The notes: generated from the letters alone by a model not told the origin. Numbered from the stretch's first letter, positions 33,719 to 47,015 are shown. The stretch is DNA of 64,000 nt from JAGWBD01 sp965220615 (GCA_965220615.1 CBDCQL010000001.1:124001-188000); one strand, 5' to 3'. Made by a program: numbers and translations.

Positions 33719-35674
33719 TCATCCCGCGCAGAGCCCCGCCAAGGGAATATCGATGGCGTACTGCCAGGGACGGCCCTCGTCGTCGAGGGCATTCACCGGC
33801 ACGAGCGAAGGGTATTCGTACATGCCGACGCGCCAGCTTTCTGCAGGCACGTCATCGAAGGAAAGACCGAAGTCCACCGTCGAGAGGATGACGTCGCCGG
33901 GGCGCCACTGCGAAGAGTCCCAGGCGGGAATGTCGCGCTGGGCCAGCAGATTTCCACCCGCATCCAGCAAATGGTTGAAGAAATGGAAACGGGCTTCGCC
34001 GGCCGGGCCGGGAATCCAGTGCAGGCGTATACGGCCGGCGCCGCAGTCCGGCGCATCGTGTCCGATCAGGTGCAGCTCATTGGCGAAACCCGGCTGGGCG
34101 GGCAGGGGATATTGCGGCGCGGGCGCGGCTCCGCCCGGCAGCAAATGGAGACGGTAGCGGGAGTTGCGCGCCCACTCCTGCGCTTCCCCGTAGCCCGGCG
34201 GCAGCGCCGTCTGATTCGTGTCCAGCAACAGCAGGCCGGATTGAGCCGGGTAAACCAGATGCGGCTCATCGGCATTCAGGATGCGTGTCGGAGCGTTGCG
34301 GGCGAGGAATGGCATGGCGTGGGCCAGCTGCTCGTACTCCACGCCGTAGACGGGGCGCAGCGCCACAATCAATTCAGCCGCGGTGCCTTCATCGATGGCC
34401 TCCTGCGCCGCCGTGGCAATCGCCAGTTGCGCGGACAGGGGCGCGCCGCCGCCGACCGCCCAGATCTCCGCGTCATCCCGCGCCACGCCCGCGCGCACAA
34501 AGTGGGCACTCTGCAAAACGGCGTTGGCGTTCAGCGCAGAGTAGACAAGCAGGGCCACCGCGACCAGCCTGCGCCAGCGGAGCCGCAGCCCGGACCAGCC
34601 CGCGGCCAGCGCGAGGAATGGCGCCGGCAAGAGCGGCAGGTAATAGATGCCGGGATAGGAAGCGTAGGACACGACAGGAAATGCCAGAGGCAGGAGCAAC
34701 CAGGGCGCCAGCACACGCCAGGGGGCCCGCTGCGGCGCGCGCAGGGCCTTCCACAGCACGCGCAGGGCGGCGAGAGCGTAGCCTGTCATCGCGACGGGCA
34801 CCAGCAGATCCAGCGGCGCGAAGTGCGCGCGCCGCTCCGCCAGACCCTCGCCGCGGAACCAGCGTCCCAGATGGCGCGACGCCAGGAAGTCCGCGAGCGG
34901 TTGCCAATTGTAAATCAGTTCACGTTTTCCCTCACCAAGGAAAGGGAGACGTTCCTGGTTGATCGCCGTCGTTCCGCCGAGCCAGGCCGCCAGCCAGGGC
35001 AGGGCCGGTATCAGGCCCAGCGCCAGACCGAGGGCGGCTGCCCGCCAGGAATACACCCCGGCCCTGATGCTGAAGCCGCTCAACAGGCCGGAGGTGATGA
35101 GGAAAATGGCGCCGCTGGGGTGCAGTTGAAAAAGCCAGGCGGCGGCGGCCCAACTCAGCGACCACCAGCGCCCCCGTCGCTCGTGGAAGGCCAGGGCCGT
35201 GCCCCAGGCCCAGATCATCACGAAGAGGGGCATCTGCGTGTTGCTCCAGATGCGGCTGGCGTAAAAGACGTCCCAGGGCGCCGTGGCCAGCAGCAGGGTG
35301 GCGATGGCCGCCGCCGGCCAGCCCCAGTAGCGGCGCGCGAATTGCCAGCACAGCGCCAGCCCCACCAGGTTCAGGCCGACGTTCCACAGCAGCATGGCGT
35401 GAACGTGCGAGAAAAACAGAAAGGGCGGCGCGTAAAGGTAGATGGAGAGGGGGAAGTTGTCGTAGCCGCCGGTCAGGGCGAAGAAATGGGTGCGGAACAC
35501 GCCCTCGCGCGCCAGCTCCCAGGCATATTGGGCGATTCGCGCCTGGTCGAGCTGGAAATGGGCGATTTCCACATGGCTCAGGCGGAGAAGGGCCGCCAGC
35601 AGGAGGATGCCGCCGAAAATGACCGTCGGCCAGGACGGATCGGGTCGTATCGACCTGAGATATTTCATCCCCAT
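33719..35674 (-). CDS. GT-C type membrane glycosyltransferase (family 39-like)
   Basis: A 651-residue membrane protein with about ten hydrophobic helices in its first 430 residues and a soluble C-terminal part. The first periplasmic loop has the acidic residue expected of lipid-phosphate-sugar-dependent GT-C enzymes (HFQLDQARIAQYAWELAREG, near residue 42). Later helices include WPAAAIATLLLATAPWDVFY and the following RIWSNTQMP. It would transfer a sugar from a polyprenyl phosphate carrier to a lipid, protein or polymer outside the membrane. The acceptor is unknown. Another GT-C gene, frameshifted, lies 1.2 kb away, which suggests a cell-surface glycosylation locus. Confidence 0.75.
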   Translation of the reverse strand: MGMKYLRSIRPDPSWPTVIFGGILLLAALLRLSHVEIAHFQLDQARIAQYAWELAREGVFRTHFFALTGGYDNFPLSIYLYAPPFLFFSHVHAMLLWNVGLNLVGLALCWQFARRYWGWPAAAIATLLLATAPWDVFYASRIWSNTQMPLFVMIWAWGTALAFHERRGRWWSLSWAAAAWLFQLHPSGAIFLITSGLLSGFSIRAGVYSWRAAALGLALGLIPALPWLAAWLGGTTAINQERLPFLGEGKRELIYNWQPLADFLASRHLGRWFRGEGLAERRAHFAPLDLLVPVAMTGYALAALRVLWKALRAPQRAPWRVLAPWLLLPLAFPVVSYASYPGIYYLPLLPAPFLALAAGWSGLRLRWRRLVAVALLVYSALNANAVLQSAHFVRAGVARDDAEIWAVGGGAPLSAQLAIATAAQEAIDEGTAAELIVALRPVYGVEYEQLAHAMPFLARNAPTRILNADEPHLVYPAQSGLLLLDTNQTALPPGYGEAQEWARNSRYRLHLLPGGAAPAPQYPLPAQPGFANELHLIGHDAPDCGAGRIRLHWIPGPAGEARFHFFNHLLDAGGNLLAQRDIPAWDSSQWRPGDVILSTVDFGLSFDDVPAESWRVGMYEYPSLVPVNALDDEGRPWQYAIDIPLAGLCAG

Positions 35675-35889
35675 CGCGGAAGAGCGGTCAGCTGCGAAGC
35701 GTCAGCGGACAACCCGGCCGCGCCACGCCGAAGCATGCAGCCAGGTCGGGCTTCCCCGCCAGGGCCAGGGCGCGGCGGAGCGAAAGCGTCGTCATGGCTT
35801 CTTCACTGCGGGTCATCGCCGACAGTATACAGCGGAGCTTTCGGCAAAGTACAATGGTGGGTCTGATCACAAGCCGGAAGAAGGACCCC

Positions 35890-36870
35890 TTGTCGCAAGG
35901 TAACGCCAGGGCCTGGACCGGATTCTGGCTGCTGGGATTGATCTGGGGTTCATCCTACCTCTTCATTCGCATCAGCATCACCGGCAGCGGCCTGTTCCCG
36001 GGCGACAACGCCGGCGGGTTCAATATCTTCGAGATTGTGTTCATCCGCACGCTGATCGGCGCGCTTGGCCTCGGCGCCATGGTCTTCAGGGGGCGTCACT
36101 CCCTGCCGCGGGATGCTGAGACAATTCGCGCGCTGATCCTCATTGGCCTGGGCAACGTGGTGCTGCCCTTCCTGCTGATTACCTGGGGTGAACAGTACAT
36201 CAGCAGCAGTATGGCCGCAGTGCTGCAGGCCAGCACCGCACTCTTCGGTCTGGTTATTGCTCATTTTCTTTTCGCCGATGATCGCATCACCCTGCGCAAG
36301 GTCGTCGGTCTGATGACCGGCTTCGGCGGTGTCGTCCTGCTGTTTCAGGGCAACCTGGGCGGCGAGCAGAGTCTGGCGGGCATGGCGGCGCTGGTGGCGG
36401 CCTCGTTTTGTTACGCGGCCTTTACGTCCTGGGGCCGCAAGCTGATTCAGCGCGACATCGCGCCCGTTGTGGTGGCCACGGCCACGATGGTCGTTGGCGC
36501 CGTCGTCACCGGACCCATGGCCCTCTTCTATGGACTCACGCCGCTACAGGACGTCAGTCCGGACGCGCTGGTGGCCGTGCTCACGCTGGGTCTGCTGAAC
36601 ACCTTTGTCGGCTACAGCATTTACTATTTTCTGGTGCGGGAACTGGGCGTGGCGCGCACCACCATGGTCACCTATGTCTTCCCGGCGGTGGCGGTGGGGC
36701 TGGGCGCGCTGCTGCTGAAGGAGGAGATCAGTCTGGTGCTGGTGACGGGCGGCGCGCTGATCATCACCGGCATCGCCATCGTCAACCTTCGTTCGCGGCC
36801 CGCCTGGAATCCACGGGCGCGGCGTATGGCGTCCCCAACCGGTCCAGATTCCCCGGGCGACCCACCCTGA
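35890..36870 (+). CDS. EamA/DMT-type transporter
   Basis: A 326-residue membrane protein with ten predicted helices in two repeated EamA units. The first has GFWLLGLIWGSSYLFIRIS and the following segment up to ILIGLGNVVLPFLLITWGEQ; the second has SFCYAAFTSWGRKL, then VVVATATMVVGAVV and VYVFPAVAVGLG-type helices near the end. Family members export amino acids or other small metabolites. The TTG at 35890 with AAGGA upstream is favoured; an in-frame ATG at 35854 overlaps a TACAAT (35850-35855) that looks like the -10 box. Substrate unknown. Confidence 0.82.
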   Translation: MSQGNARAWTGFWLLGLIWGSSYLFIRISITGSGLFPGDNAGGFNIFEIVFIRTLIGALGLGAMVFRGRHSLPRDAETIRALILIGLGNVVLPFLLITWGEQYISSSMAAVLQASTALFGLVIAHFLFADDRITLRKVVGLMTGFGGVVLLFQGNLGGEQSLAGMAALVAASFCYAAFTSWGRKLIQRDIAPVVVATATMVVGAVVTGPMALFYGLTPLQDVSPDALVAVLTLGLLNTFVGYSIYYFLVRELGVARTTMVTYVFPAVAVGLGALLLKEEISLVLVTGGALIITGIAIVNLRSRPAWNPRARRMASPTGPDSPGDPP

Positions 36871-36887
36871 ATCTGGCTCCCCGGCAG

Positions 36888-38569
36888 TCAGGATGAAGCC
36901 TGGCTGTGGGTGACGACGAAGGAATAACTTTCGTCCGCCACCCGCAACGCATATTCTCCATTCGGATAATGCGGATAAATGTCGAAGGAAAGGAGTTGCC
37001 ACGAGTCGGTGCGCCTGGATTCCATGATAACCCCGGCGTGGACCAGATCTACCGCGGCGCCGGCAGGGACTCCGATCCGCACCTGGTCACCTGGCCGCGC
37101 TTCCCGTATCACGGGCGGGACAAGCGCCTGGACGTCGGGCAGCACCTCGTTTTCGTCTCTGCTGTAGTAACTGATGCCGTTGTGGGCGACAGGGATATGG
37201 TGAATCCGGCGGTAATGCTCGTCGATCCAGTTGATGCGGGCTCCCGGCGGGTTATCCAGATGCGCCTCGATCTCGATCAGCCAGAAGCGGGGAAAGGTAG
37301 CGAAGATCGTTGCCATCATGGCCGGCACGTCGTCCGCATAACCGGGTATTCCCGTAACATTCAGTGGCTCGGCGAAAGAGTCCTTTTGCCCGTCGTATCC
37401 GACCCGGTCCAGATTGTAGTAGACGACGGGCTTTCGACCGCCAGAGATAAAGAAAATCTTGTCGTCCACCGTGGTCAGGGCGGTGACGGCCGCCATCAGG
37501 CTGCGGTAATCATCCCTGAAATAGCGCATGTCGCGTCTTTCCAGAGTCCTGACACTGCCCAGGACAAGGAGTCCGGCCAATGCCAGTGCCCCCGGCAGGC
37601 GCAGCCAGCGATGCCGCCACATGGCCGCCAGGCTGATGCCGAGGCCTGCGAAAACAAAGGGGGCAAAGACGATGAAGTGACGTTCCTGCAGGTCACTGAT
37701 ATAGAAGGGAACGAAGGGCAGCCCCAGCGACGTGATCAACAAGGGATGCAATACACAGCCAAGGAGGACCAGCGAGGTGACGCGGCGATCGTTGCGCCAG
37801 TTCAGCGCCAGACCGAGAAGGAAGACCGCGCTGATGAGCAGCACCGGCAGTATCCAGTCGTCGATATGGACGGAAACTCCGGTTGCGAACAGCGTTGCCA
37901 TCAGATGGTAGGCAAACAAGGGTTCAAATGTGGCGGGCCCCGGGTCCGTCCTGATCGTTCCAATGGTGAACGCGACCCAGGCAAGGATCACCGCGCCGGT
38001 AACCAGGTTGGCCATGATCCAACGCCGGTTGCGGCCGCGGAATTCGCGCCAGTGAAGGGCCCGGTGCAGCGCAAGGATGGCGAGGACGAAAACGCCAAAT
38101 GGATGGCCAAGTGCCGCAGCGATTCCACTGATCACCTGCAAACGCGTCCATCCCCTGCAGTAAGCGTAAATCAGGAGGGCCGCGAACATCGTCACCAGCG
38201 GGTACATGCGCGCGTCCTGCGACCAGGTGATGTGGAAGGGGGACAATGCGATGAGCAGGACCGCCAGCGCTGCGGCAAGTTTTCGCCGGCTCAAATGCAG
38301 GGTTAGTTGCTATCGTTAGCAGTCCGAAAAATACCGACAGGGCGCGGATGGCAAACTCGCTGATGCCCGCCAGGCGCACCCATACGTGAAGAAGCCAAAA
38401 ATAGAGGGGGGGGGTGAATGTCGTCGGCAGTCTTAATGGTGCCTTCAGCCAGACCCATTTGGGCGAACCAGACGGAAAACGTTTCATCCCAGCGCAGGGG
38501 CCAGTCGCCGACAGCGTCCATGCGCAAGTGGAACGCCAGCAACAGCGCCGGAAAGATGAACCTTTTCAT
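36888..38569 (-). pseudogene. GT39-like glycosyltransferase interrupted by two frameshifts
   Basis: Three frames together make one GT-C glycosyltransferase of about 560 residues. Frame one (from 38569) gives FPALLLAFHLRMDAVGDWPL, then RWDETFSVWFAQ with the acidic catalytic loop, and TADDIHPP. At the run of nine G on the plus strand (38406-38414) the reading must shift to give PLYFWLLHVWVRLAGISEFA, a classic GT39 block. A second shift near 38295-38310 leads to RRKLAAALAVLLIALSPFHI and TWSQDARMY, and the frame is then open to 36888. One base fewer at each site would restore a single gene. This is either true decay or consensus error; the homopolymer makes error plausible for the first site. Confidence 0.7.
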
Positions 38570-38652
38570 TCGCCGAGCGTTGTATCGAGTTGCCGTTCGT
38601 TTGGTATCAGCCCGCACATGGCCGCAGTGTAGCACGGCCCTTGTAGAATCAA

Positions 38653-38681
38653 GGGCGCGTCAGCCTGGTGGCGACGCGCCC
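38653..38681 (-). terminator. Intrinsic terminator after 5S rRNA
   Basis: Nine-base perfect arms GGGCGCGTC / GACGCGCCC around an 11-base loop, followed on the minus strand by TTGATTCT. It lies 7 bases beyond the 5S 3' end and ends the 23S-5S unit. Confidence 0.75.
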
Positions 38682-38687
38682 CAAAGG

Positions 38688-38805
38688 GGTTGGCAGCGGC
38701 GTACTCTCCCACCCCGTCGCCAGGGCAGTACCATCCGCGCTCACAGGCTTAACTGCCGGGTTCGATATGGGCCCGGGTGGACCCCCGTGGCTCCAGCCAC
38801 CAACC
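38688..38805 (-). rRNA. rrf: 5S ribosomal RNA
   Basis: About 118 nucleotides. The terminal stem GGTTGGTGGC / GCTGCCAACC closes, and the internal conserved stretch CGAACCCGGCAGTTAAGCC is present in minus orientation. It follows 23S by about 66 bases. The ends are set by the terminal stem. Confidence 0.93.
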
Positions 38806-38871
38806 CCCTCGCTTCACTGTGTCTTCTGTGCATGGCTCCAAAGAGCACCCGTCTCTCCGTACCTCATCCCA

Positions 38872-41748
<2,877 letters not shown>

Positions 41749-41791
41749 ATACGGAGAAATTGATGCTCTCTCGCGTTTACTCGCCATGCAC

Positions 41792-41803
41792 CTGTCAAAC
41801 AGC
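41792..41803 (-). promoter_or_regulatory. boxA-like antitermination element in the 23S leader
   Basis: Minus-strand GGGCGC-TGTTTGACAGG closely matches the leader element in front of 16S (GGGCGC-AGTTTGACAAC) and resembles the rRNA boxA consensus that recruits NusB-NusE for antitermination. It lies about 45 bases upstream of the mature 23S 5' end and downstream of the 23S promoter. Confidence 0.6.
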
Positions 41804-41847
41804 GCCCTCGCCCACATCCCCAATTCCCGGATGCAGGCGGGTCACGC

Positions 41848-41876
41848 ATTATCCACCCGCCACCCACTCCCGTCAA
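41848..41876 (-). promoter_or_regulatory. Dedicated promoter for 23S-5S rRNA
   Basis: Minus strand: TTGACG (41876-41871), 17-base spacer, GATAAT (41853-41848). Spacing is ideal and both boxes are one mismatch from consensus. It lies between the terminator behind the aldolase gene and 23S, so 23S would have its own start. Confidence 0.75.
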
Positions 41877-41898
41877 GCCCCGCCTTCTCCCACCAACC

Positions 41899-41924
41899 AA
41901 AAAGAGGCGCCTCCCTGGCGCCTC
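41899..41924 (-). terminator. Intrinsic terminator between aldolase gene and 23S
   Basis: Perfect arms GAGGCGCC / GGCGCCTC with a five-base loop, followed on the minus strand by TTTTT. It lies 90 bases after the aldolase stop. Stem and flanks resemble the terminator behind tRNA-Ala (43001-43028). Confidence 0.8.
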
Positions 41925-42014
41925 TCCAGTCTTCACGAACTTCGGCGGTGTCGCCCTGCCTGCTGCGCTCCCGCAGCGGGTCGGCGCGGGGCCGGAAAGC
42001 CGGCAGACCGTCCT

Positions 42015-42827
42015 TCAACCGGCCCCGGTCACCGCGTCAATCTCCTCCGCGCAGGCCGCCAGACCCAGGCGCAGCAGGGCCGAGTCCACCCCCCACAAAA
42101 TCAGGCGCGCGCCAAGATCATGGAATTCGCGCAGTTCCGCCACGTCGACAGCGAAAGAGCCCCACGCGAGACCGTGGCGCCGGCAGGCTGCGTCAAGGCG
42201 ACGCAGCGTCTCCCCGTAGCTGACGCGCCGTTCCTCCGGCTCATATTGCATGCGCAGCCCAAGATCCGCCGGCCCCACGAAAAATCCCTCAAAGCCAGGC
42301 ACGGCCGCCATCTCATCCAGATTGGCCAGACCTTCCGGCGTCTCCAGCTGCAGGAACAAAAAGGTCTCCCGCAAGGCGTGCTGCGCCAGGGCCCCGTGAC
42401 CCTCAATGACCTCGTGGTCGCCAGTGGTTTCCAGTCCAAAGCGCGCCCACAGGTTGGGCGAGCGTGCCGCTATGCCACGCTCGCCGACCGGCGGAAACTT
42501 CACCTTTCCAACCAGATCCCGCACTTCCGCGGCGCTCGATACCCGCGGAATGGCCACGCCCGTCGCGCCATCTTCCAGAAAACGCCCCAGCCGCAACCCT
42601 TCACGGGTGCTCGGCCGTACCACACAGTCGATGTCGTAGAGCTGCGCGAAGGCCAGTACCGTTCGCACCTCACTCTCGTCCATCGGGTGGTGTTCCAGAT
42701 CCAGCCAGATGCAATCGTAGCCGCTGTGGGCGGCGTAGGCCAGAAAGGGCGGCAATACATGGCCGAGTACGGCGATGCGCACCTCCCTGCCCCCGCGAAT
42801 CTTCTCCATTACCCGACTTCTGCGCAT
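42015..42827 (-). CDS. HpcH/HpaI family aldolase (copy 2), inside the rRNA locus
   Basis: A 270-residue aldolase, paralogue of the gene at 25976-26767; the first 120 residues are about three-quarters identical, including the start RRSRVMEKIR. All family active-site blocks are intact: IWLDLEHHPMDESEVR (His), VRPSTRE (Arg), LFLQLETPEGLANL (Glu), FFVGPADLGLRM (Asp). It therefore looks functional: 2-keto acid aldol cleavage to pyruvate and an aldehyde. The ATG at 42827 has GAGGGGAC upstream; the longer open frame to 42992 runs through the promoter region. It lies between tRNA-Ala and 23S, where other bacteria have only spacer RNA, with its own promoter and terminator. A seven-residue insertion follows the GERGIA block compared with copy 1. 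Confidence 0.88.
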   Translation of the reverse strand: MRRSRVMEKIRGGREVRIAVLGHVLPPFLAYAAHSGYDCIWLDLEHHPMDESEVRTVLAFAQLYDIDCVVRPSTREGLRLGRFLEDGATGVAIPRVSSAAEVRDLVGKVKFPPVGERGIAARSPNLWARFGLETTGDHEVIEGHGALAQHALRETFLFLQLETPEGLANLDEMAAVPGFEGFFVGPADLGLRMQYEPEERRVSYGETLRRLDAACRRHGLAWGSFAVDVAELREFHDLGARLILWGVDSALLRLGLAACAEEIDAVTGAG

Positions 42828-42936
42828 GACCGGTCCCCTCTGCTGCCTGTCGCCGCCAAATGAAAGTCGAACCCGCGCAGGTTCCGTATGTTGCCCTGAA
42901 GTCGAAACCCTGGCAACGCCCGCTCCCAACCCTGCA

Positions 42937-42966
42937 ATTCTAGCCACAGTGTCGCGCCCCTGCCAG
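42937..42966 (-). promoter_or_regulatory. Candidate promoter of the aldolase gene in the rRNA locus
   Basis: Minus strand: CTGGCA (42966-42961), 18-base spacer, TAGAAT (42942-42937). It lies between the terminator behind tRNA-Ala and the aldolase start, leaving a leader of about 100 bases. The -35 box is imperfect. Confidence 0.45.
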
Positions 42967-43000
42967 GACGCCCGGTTCCCCCTGTCCCCCAACCTGAATC

Positions 43001-43028
43001 AAAAAAAGAGACGCCCCCCCGGCGCCTC
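43001..43028 (-). terminator. Intrinsic terminator directly behind tRNA-Ala
   Basis: Arms GAGGCGCC / GGCGTCTC (one G-T pair) with a GGGGG loop, followed on the minus strand by seven T. It starts about five bases after the tRNA-Ala 3' end, so the 16S transcript should end here. Confidence 0.82.
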
Positions 43029-43033
43029 CCCTG

Positions 43034-43106
43034 TGGAGATGAGGGGACTCGAACCCCTGCCCTGTGCCTTGCAAAGGCACCGCTCTCCCGTCTGAGCTAC
43101 ATCCCC
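43034..43106 (-). tRNA. tRNA-Ala (TGC)
   Basis: A 73-nucleotide cloverleaf: acceptor GGGGATG / CATCTCC, D arm with TAGCTCAGACGGGAGAGC, anticodon loop CTTTGCAAG giving TGC, T arm GGTTCGAGTCC. CCA is not encoded. It is the usual second spacer tRNA of an rRNA operon. Confidence 0.95.
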
Positions 43107-43122
43107 CTCTCACCCCCTCCTG

Positions 43123-43197
<75 letters not shown>

Positions 43198-43261
43198 CTC
43201 CGCACCCCGACAACACGACAGCGGGAAAAACATCCACCGGTACCCCAACTCTCTTCCCAGA

Positions 43262-44774
<1,513 letters not shown>

Positions 44775-44868
44775 ATCCCACCTCTTCCATATCCGTATCT
44801 TTCCAGGGCCCGGATATGTTGGCCCCCCAGCCGGTCGCACCGGCTTCCTCTGTCTTTCCCGCTGTCCT

Positions 44869-44881
44869 GTTGTCAAACTGC
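44869..44881 (-). promoter_or_regulatory. boxA-like antitermination element in the 16S leader
   Basis: Minus-strand GCAGTTTGACAAC, boxA-like, about 95 bases upstream of the 16S 5' end and 28 bases downstream of the -10 box. A near-identical element precedes 23S at 41792-41803. Confidence 0.6.
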
Positions 44882-44908
44882 GCCCGCGCTCTCCCCGGCG
44901 GGACATGC

Positions 44909-44937
44909 ACTCTACCGCGGACGACAACCTGTGTCAA
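44909..44937 (-). promoter_or_regulatory. 16S rRNA promoter
   Basis: Minus strand: TTGACA (44937-44932), 17-base spacer, TAGAGT (44914-44909). The -35 is consensus and the spacing ideal. It sits between the sensor-protein gene at 44982 and 16S. Confidence 0.7.
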
Positions 44938-44981
44938 GATGCATAAGGGGCGATCAGTTGTCGTTGCTGCCTGTTCCCCGG

Positions 44982-45734
44982 TCAGTCACGCCGGAAGCGC
45001 TGCCATTCACCAAAAGCGACAAGGACAAATGCCAGGGCCATCAGCACAATACAGGAATACATGATCCTGTCATAGTTGATTCTGAACCCCGTGTTCGCCT
45101 CGACCGCCACTTCGCCAACCTTGCGGTCAAGCTCCACCAGGGGTTCCATCACCCTCGCCTTGGCGGCATGATATTCGGGGCCATACAAACGCAGGGTCGC
45201 CGCAAGCGCCTCGCCCTCCAGCGCGTAATTTCCATCCCCGGCCTCAACCTGCGCCGCGACGACGTCCATGACTTCGTTTTCGATCATCGCCAGGGCATTG
45301 GATGCGTCCTCAGCCCTTTCCAGTTCGGCAATCTCGGTCTCCAGCAGTCCGGCCTCATGGATCAGTGTCCGGATTGAAGCGGAATCGCCTTCCTGGCCGC
45401 CGTGTTCACCCGAAACCAGCGCAAGATCCCAGTAAGGAACGTCGAAATATCTATCCGGTCGCGGCGCCAGGCCATTGCGAATATCCAGAATCTCGTCAAA
45501 CCAGGTCCTGTAATATGGATTTCCTGTGATGGCATACAGACGCGCCATGCGCGTCAGATCGTCCGAGGTTCGTCGCAGTCCGTCCGCGAAATAAAGCGCG
45601 CTCTGACGGGCGGCATTGAAGGCGGTCAGGCCGGGGCGGATCAGACGGTAACTCACGGCCAGAGTCAGGCACAGAAGCACCGCCGCCAGGGCCACAATTG
45701 ACACAGTCCGGGTCCGCAGGGATCCAATCATCAC
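44982..45734 (-). CDS. Membrane protein with chemoreceptor-type sensor domain only (copy 1)
   Basis: A 250-residue protein: N-terminal membrane helix (TVSIVALAAVLLCLTLAVSY), a 170-residue extracytoplasmic helical domain, and a second helix (IMYSCIVLMALAFVLVAFGE) with a short basic tail (WQRFRRD). The sensor domain reads LRRTSDDLTRMARLYAITGN, then FDEILDIRNGLAPRP and YWDLAL. This kind of domain is the N-terminal sensor of many chemoreceptors, cyclases and histidine kinases. Here no signalling output domain follows. It is one of three tandem copies; identity with copy 2 is highest in the motif blocks. Role unknown; it could bind a ligand and act through a partner protein. Confidence 0.78.
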   Translation of the reverse strand: MMIGSLRTRTVSIVALAAVLLCLTLAVSYRLIRPGLTAFNAARQSALYFADGLRRTSDDLTRMARLYAITGNPYYRTWFDEILDIRNGLAPRPDRYFDVPYWDLALVSGEHGGQEGDSASIRTLIHEAGLLETEIAELERAEDASNALAMIENEVMDVVAAQVEAGDGNYALEGEALAATLRLYGPEYHAAKARVMEPLVELDRKVGEVAVEANTGFRINYDRIMYSCIVLMALAFVLVAFGEWQRFRRD

Positions 45735-45804
45735 ACATCCTTGACTTACATTCCGAATGAACTGTCAGCGATCTCCGGCTTCCATACGATTTGACGAGGG
45801 CCGA

Positions 45805-46572
45805 TCATGCCTGCTGACGCCTGCGTCGCCACATTCCGGCAAGAATCAAGAAGGCCGCAAGGGAGACCAGGGCCAGGGCATTGGCCATGTAATTGTTGTT
45901 GCGTCTCACGATCTCCTGGTGTCCCGCCGTGAGCGCCGTGTTTATCCGCGTATCGAGTTCTACCAGCGGCTCCATCACAGTCGCCTTGGCGGCATGATAG
46001 TCCATCCCGTGCAAGCGTTGTGCGGCCTCAAGGGCATCGCCATCAAGTACGTAATTCCCTCCGGCAGCCTCAATGCTCGCCGCGATGACGCCCATGACCT
46101 CGACTTCCAGTACGGCAAGCTCGTTGGACGCATCTTCCGCCTCTACAAACAAGGCGAGTTCATCCTCAAAGAGACCCGCATCGCGCGCGAGCTCGCGAAC
46201 AGGCACGGCGTCTCCGTAGTCGACCTCGCGTACGCCGGTGTCAAGCACGATATCCCAGTAGGGAATTTCGAAATACTTCACGGGCCTCGGCGACTCGCCG
46301 TTTCGGATCGCGAGGATTTCATCGAAGTAATCCCTGTAGACCGGGTCTCCAGTCACGGCGTAGAGACGAATCATGCGCGTCAGGTCATCCGAGGTTTGCC
46401 GCAGTCCGTCGGCGAAAGCCAACGCCGCCCGACGCGACGAGAGGAAGCGGTGAATGTACTGACGGTAATCCTGAAACTCCATGAAGTTTATTGCGCCGGC
46501 AAGGATCACCAGCAAGGTCAACGCCGTTAGCCCTCTGGAAAAAACGCGGGAATTCACCATGTAATTCCTCAC
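45805..46572 (-). CDS. Membrane protein with chemoreceptor-type sensor domain only (copy 2)
   Basis: A 255-residue paralogue of the next gene downstream, same layout: helix 1 (RGLTALTLLVILAGAINFME), helical sensor domain (LRQTSDDLTRMIRLYAVTGD, YFDEILAIRNGESPRP, IPYWDIVLD), helix 2 (ANALALVSLAAFLILAGMW), basic tail (RRRRQQA). No kinase, cyclase or methyl-accepting domain follows. The C-terminal ends of the domains (AKATVMEPLVELDTRIN here, AKARVMEPLVELDRKVG in copy 1) are nearly the same. The 70-base gap between the copies suggests cotranscription. Confidence 0.78.
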   Translation of the reverse strand: MRNYMVNSRVFSRGLTALTLLVILAGAINFMEFQDYRQYIHRFLSSRRAALAFADGLRQTSDDLTRMIRLYAVTGDPVYRDYFDEILAIRNGESPRPVKYFEIPYWDIVLDTGVREVDYGDAVPVRELARDAGLFEDELALFVEAEDASNELAVLEVEVMGVIAASIEAAGGNYVLDGDALEAAQRLHGMDYHAAKATVMEPLVELDTRINTALTAGHQEIVRRNNNYMANALALVSLAAFLILAGMWRRRRQQA

Positions 46573-46769
46573 CGGGTGCGTATAAGTGATTGCGATTCGC
46601 CCACAATATTATCTCAATTTGTGGGCCTGCAAATCGACCGTGAAATTTGCCCTTCACATTCGCCCATGTCGCAACCACGTACCGAAGACCGGCAGACTGC
46701 TCTCCAGACCGCCAGGTGGCTCCGCGCAACCTCAGGTGGCCGGGAAACGGGATTTCCGGCGGGCAAAAG

Positions 46770-47015
46770 TCAGCCGCCGCGATGCAGGCAACTTTCGTGA
46801 TGCATAGAGGCCGACAGCAACAACGCCGCCAGAAACAGCGAGGCCGCCAGTACCCGGCCCCGGTGAGGAGACTGGAGAATCTTGCATCCGAACGGGATCA
46901 ATGCCTCACCGTTGCGGATGGCGAGGATTTCATCAAGATACTCACGGTAGACCGGATCGCCGTTGACACCATGGAGGCGAACCATGCGGGTCAGGTCGTC
47001 AAAGGTCTGTGTCAT
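46770..47015 (-). pseudogene. Degenerate third copy of the sensor-only membrane protein
   Basis: The frame encodes TQTFDDLTRMVRLHGVNGDP then YREYLDEILAIRNGEALIP, matching copies 1 and 2. It then jumps to a hydrophobic end (GRVLAASLFLAALLLSASM) like their second helix. The first membrane helix and about 120 residues of the domain are missing, so this is a truncated, internally deleted copy. The 197 bases between it and copy 2 hold no gene I can support. Confidence 0.65.

Noticed and set aside
46573..46769. Possible gene between sensor copy 2 and the degenerate copy
   Set aside because: Short frames on both strands lack motifs or start signals; it looks like spacer and decayed sequence.
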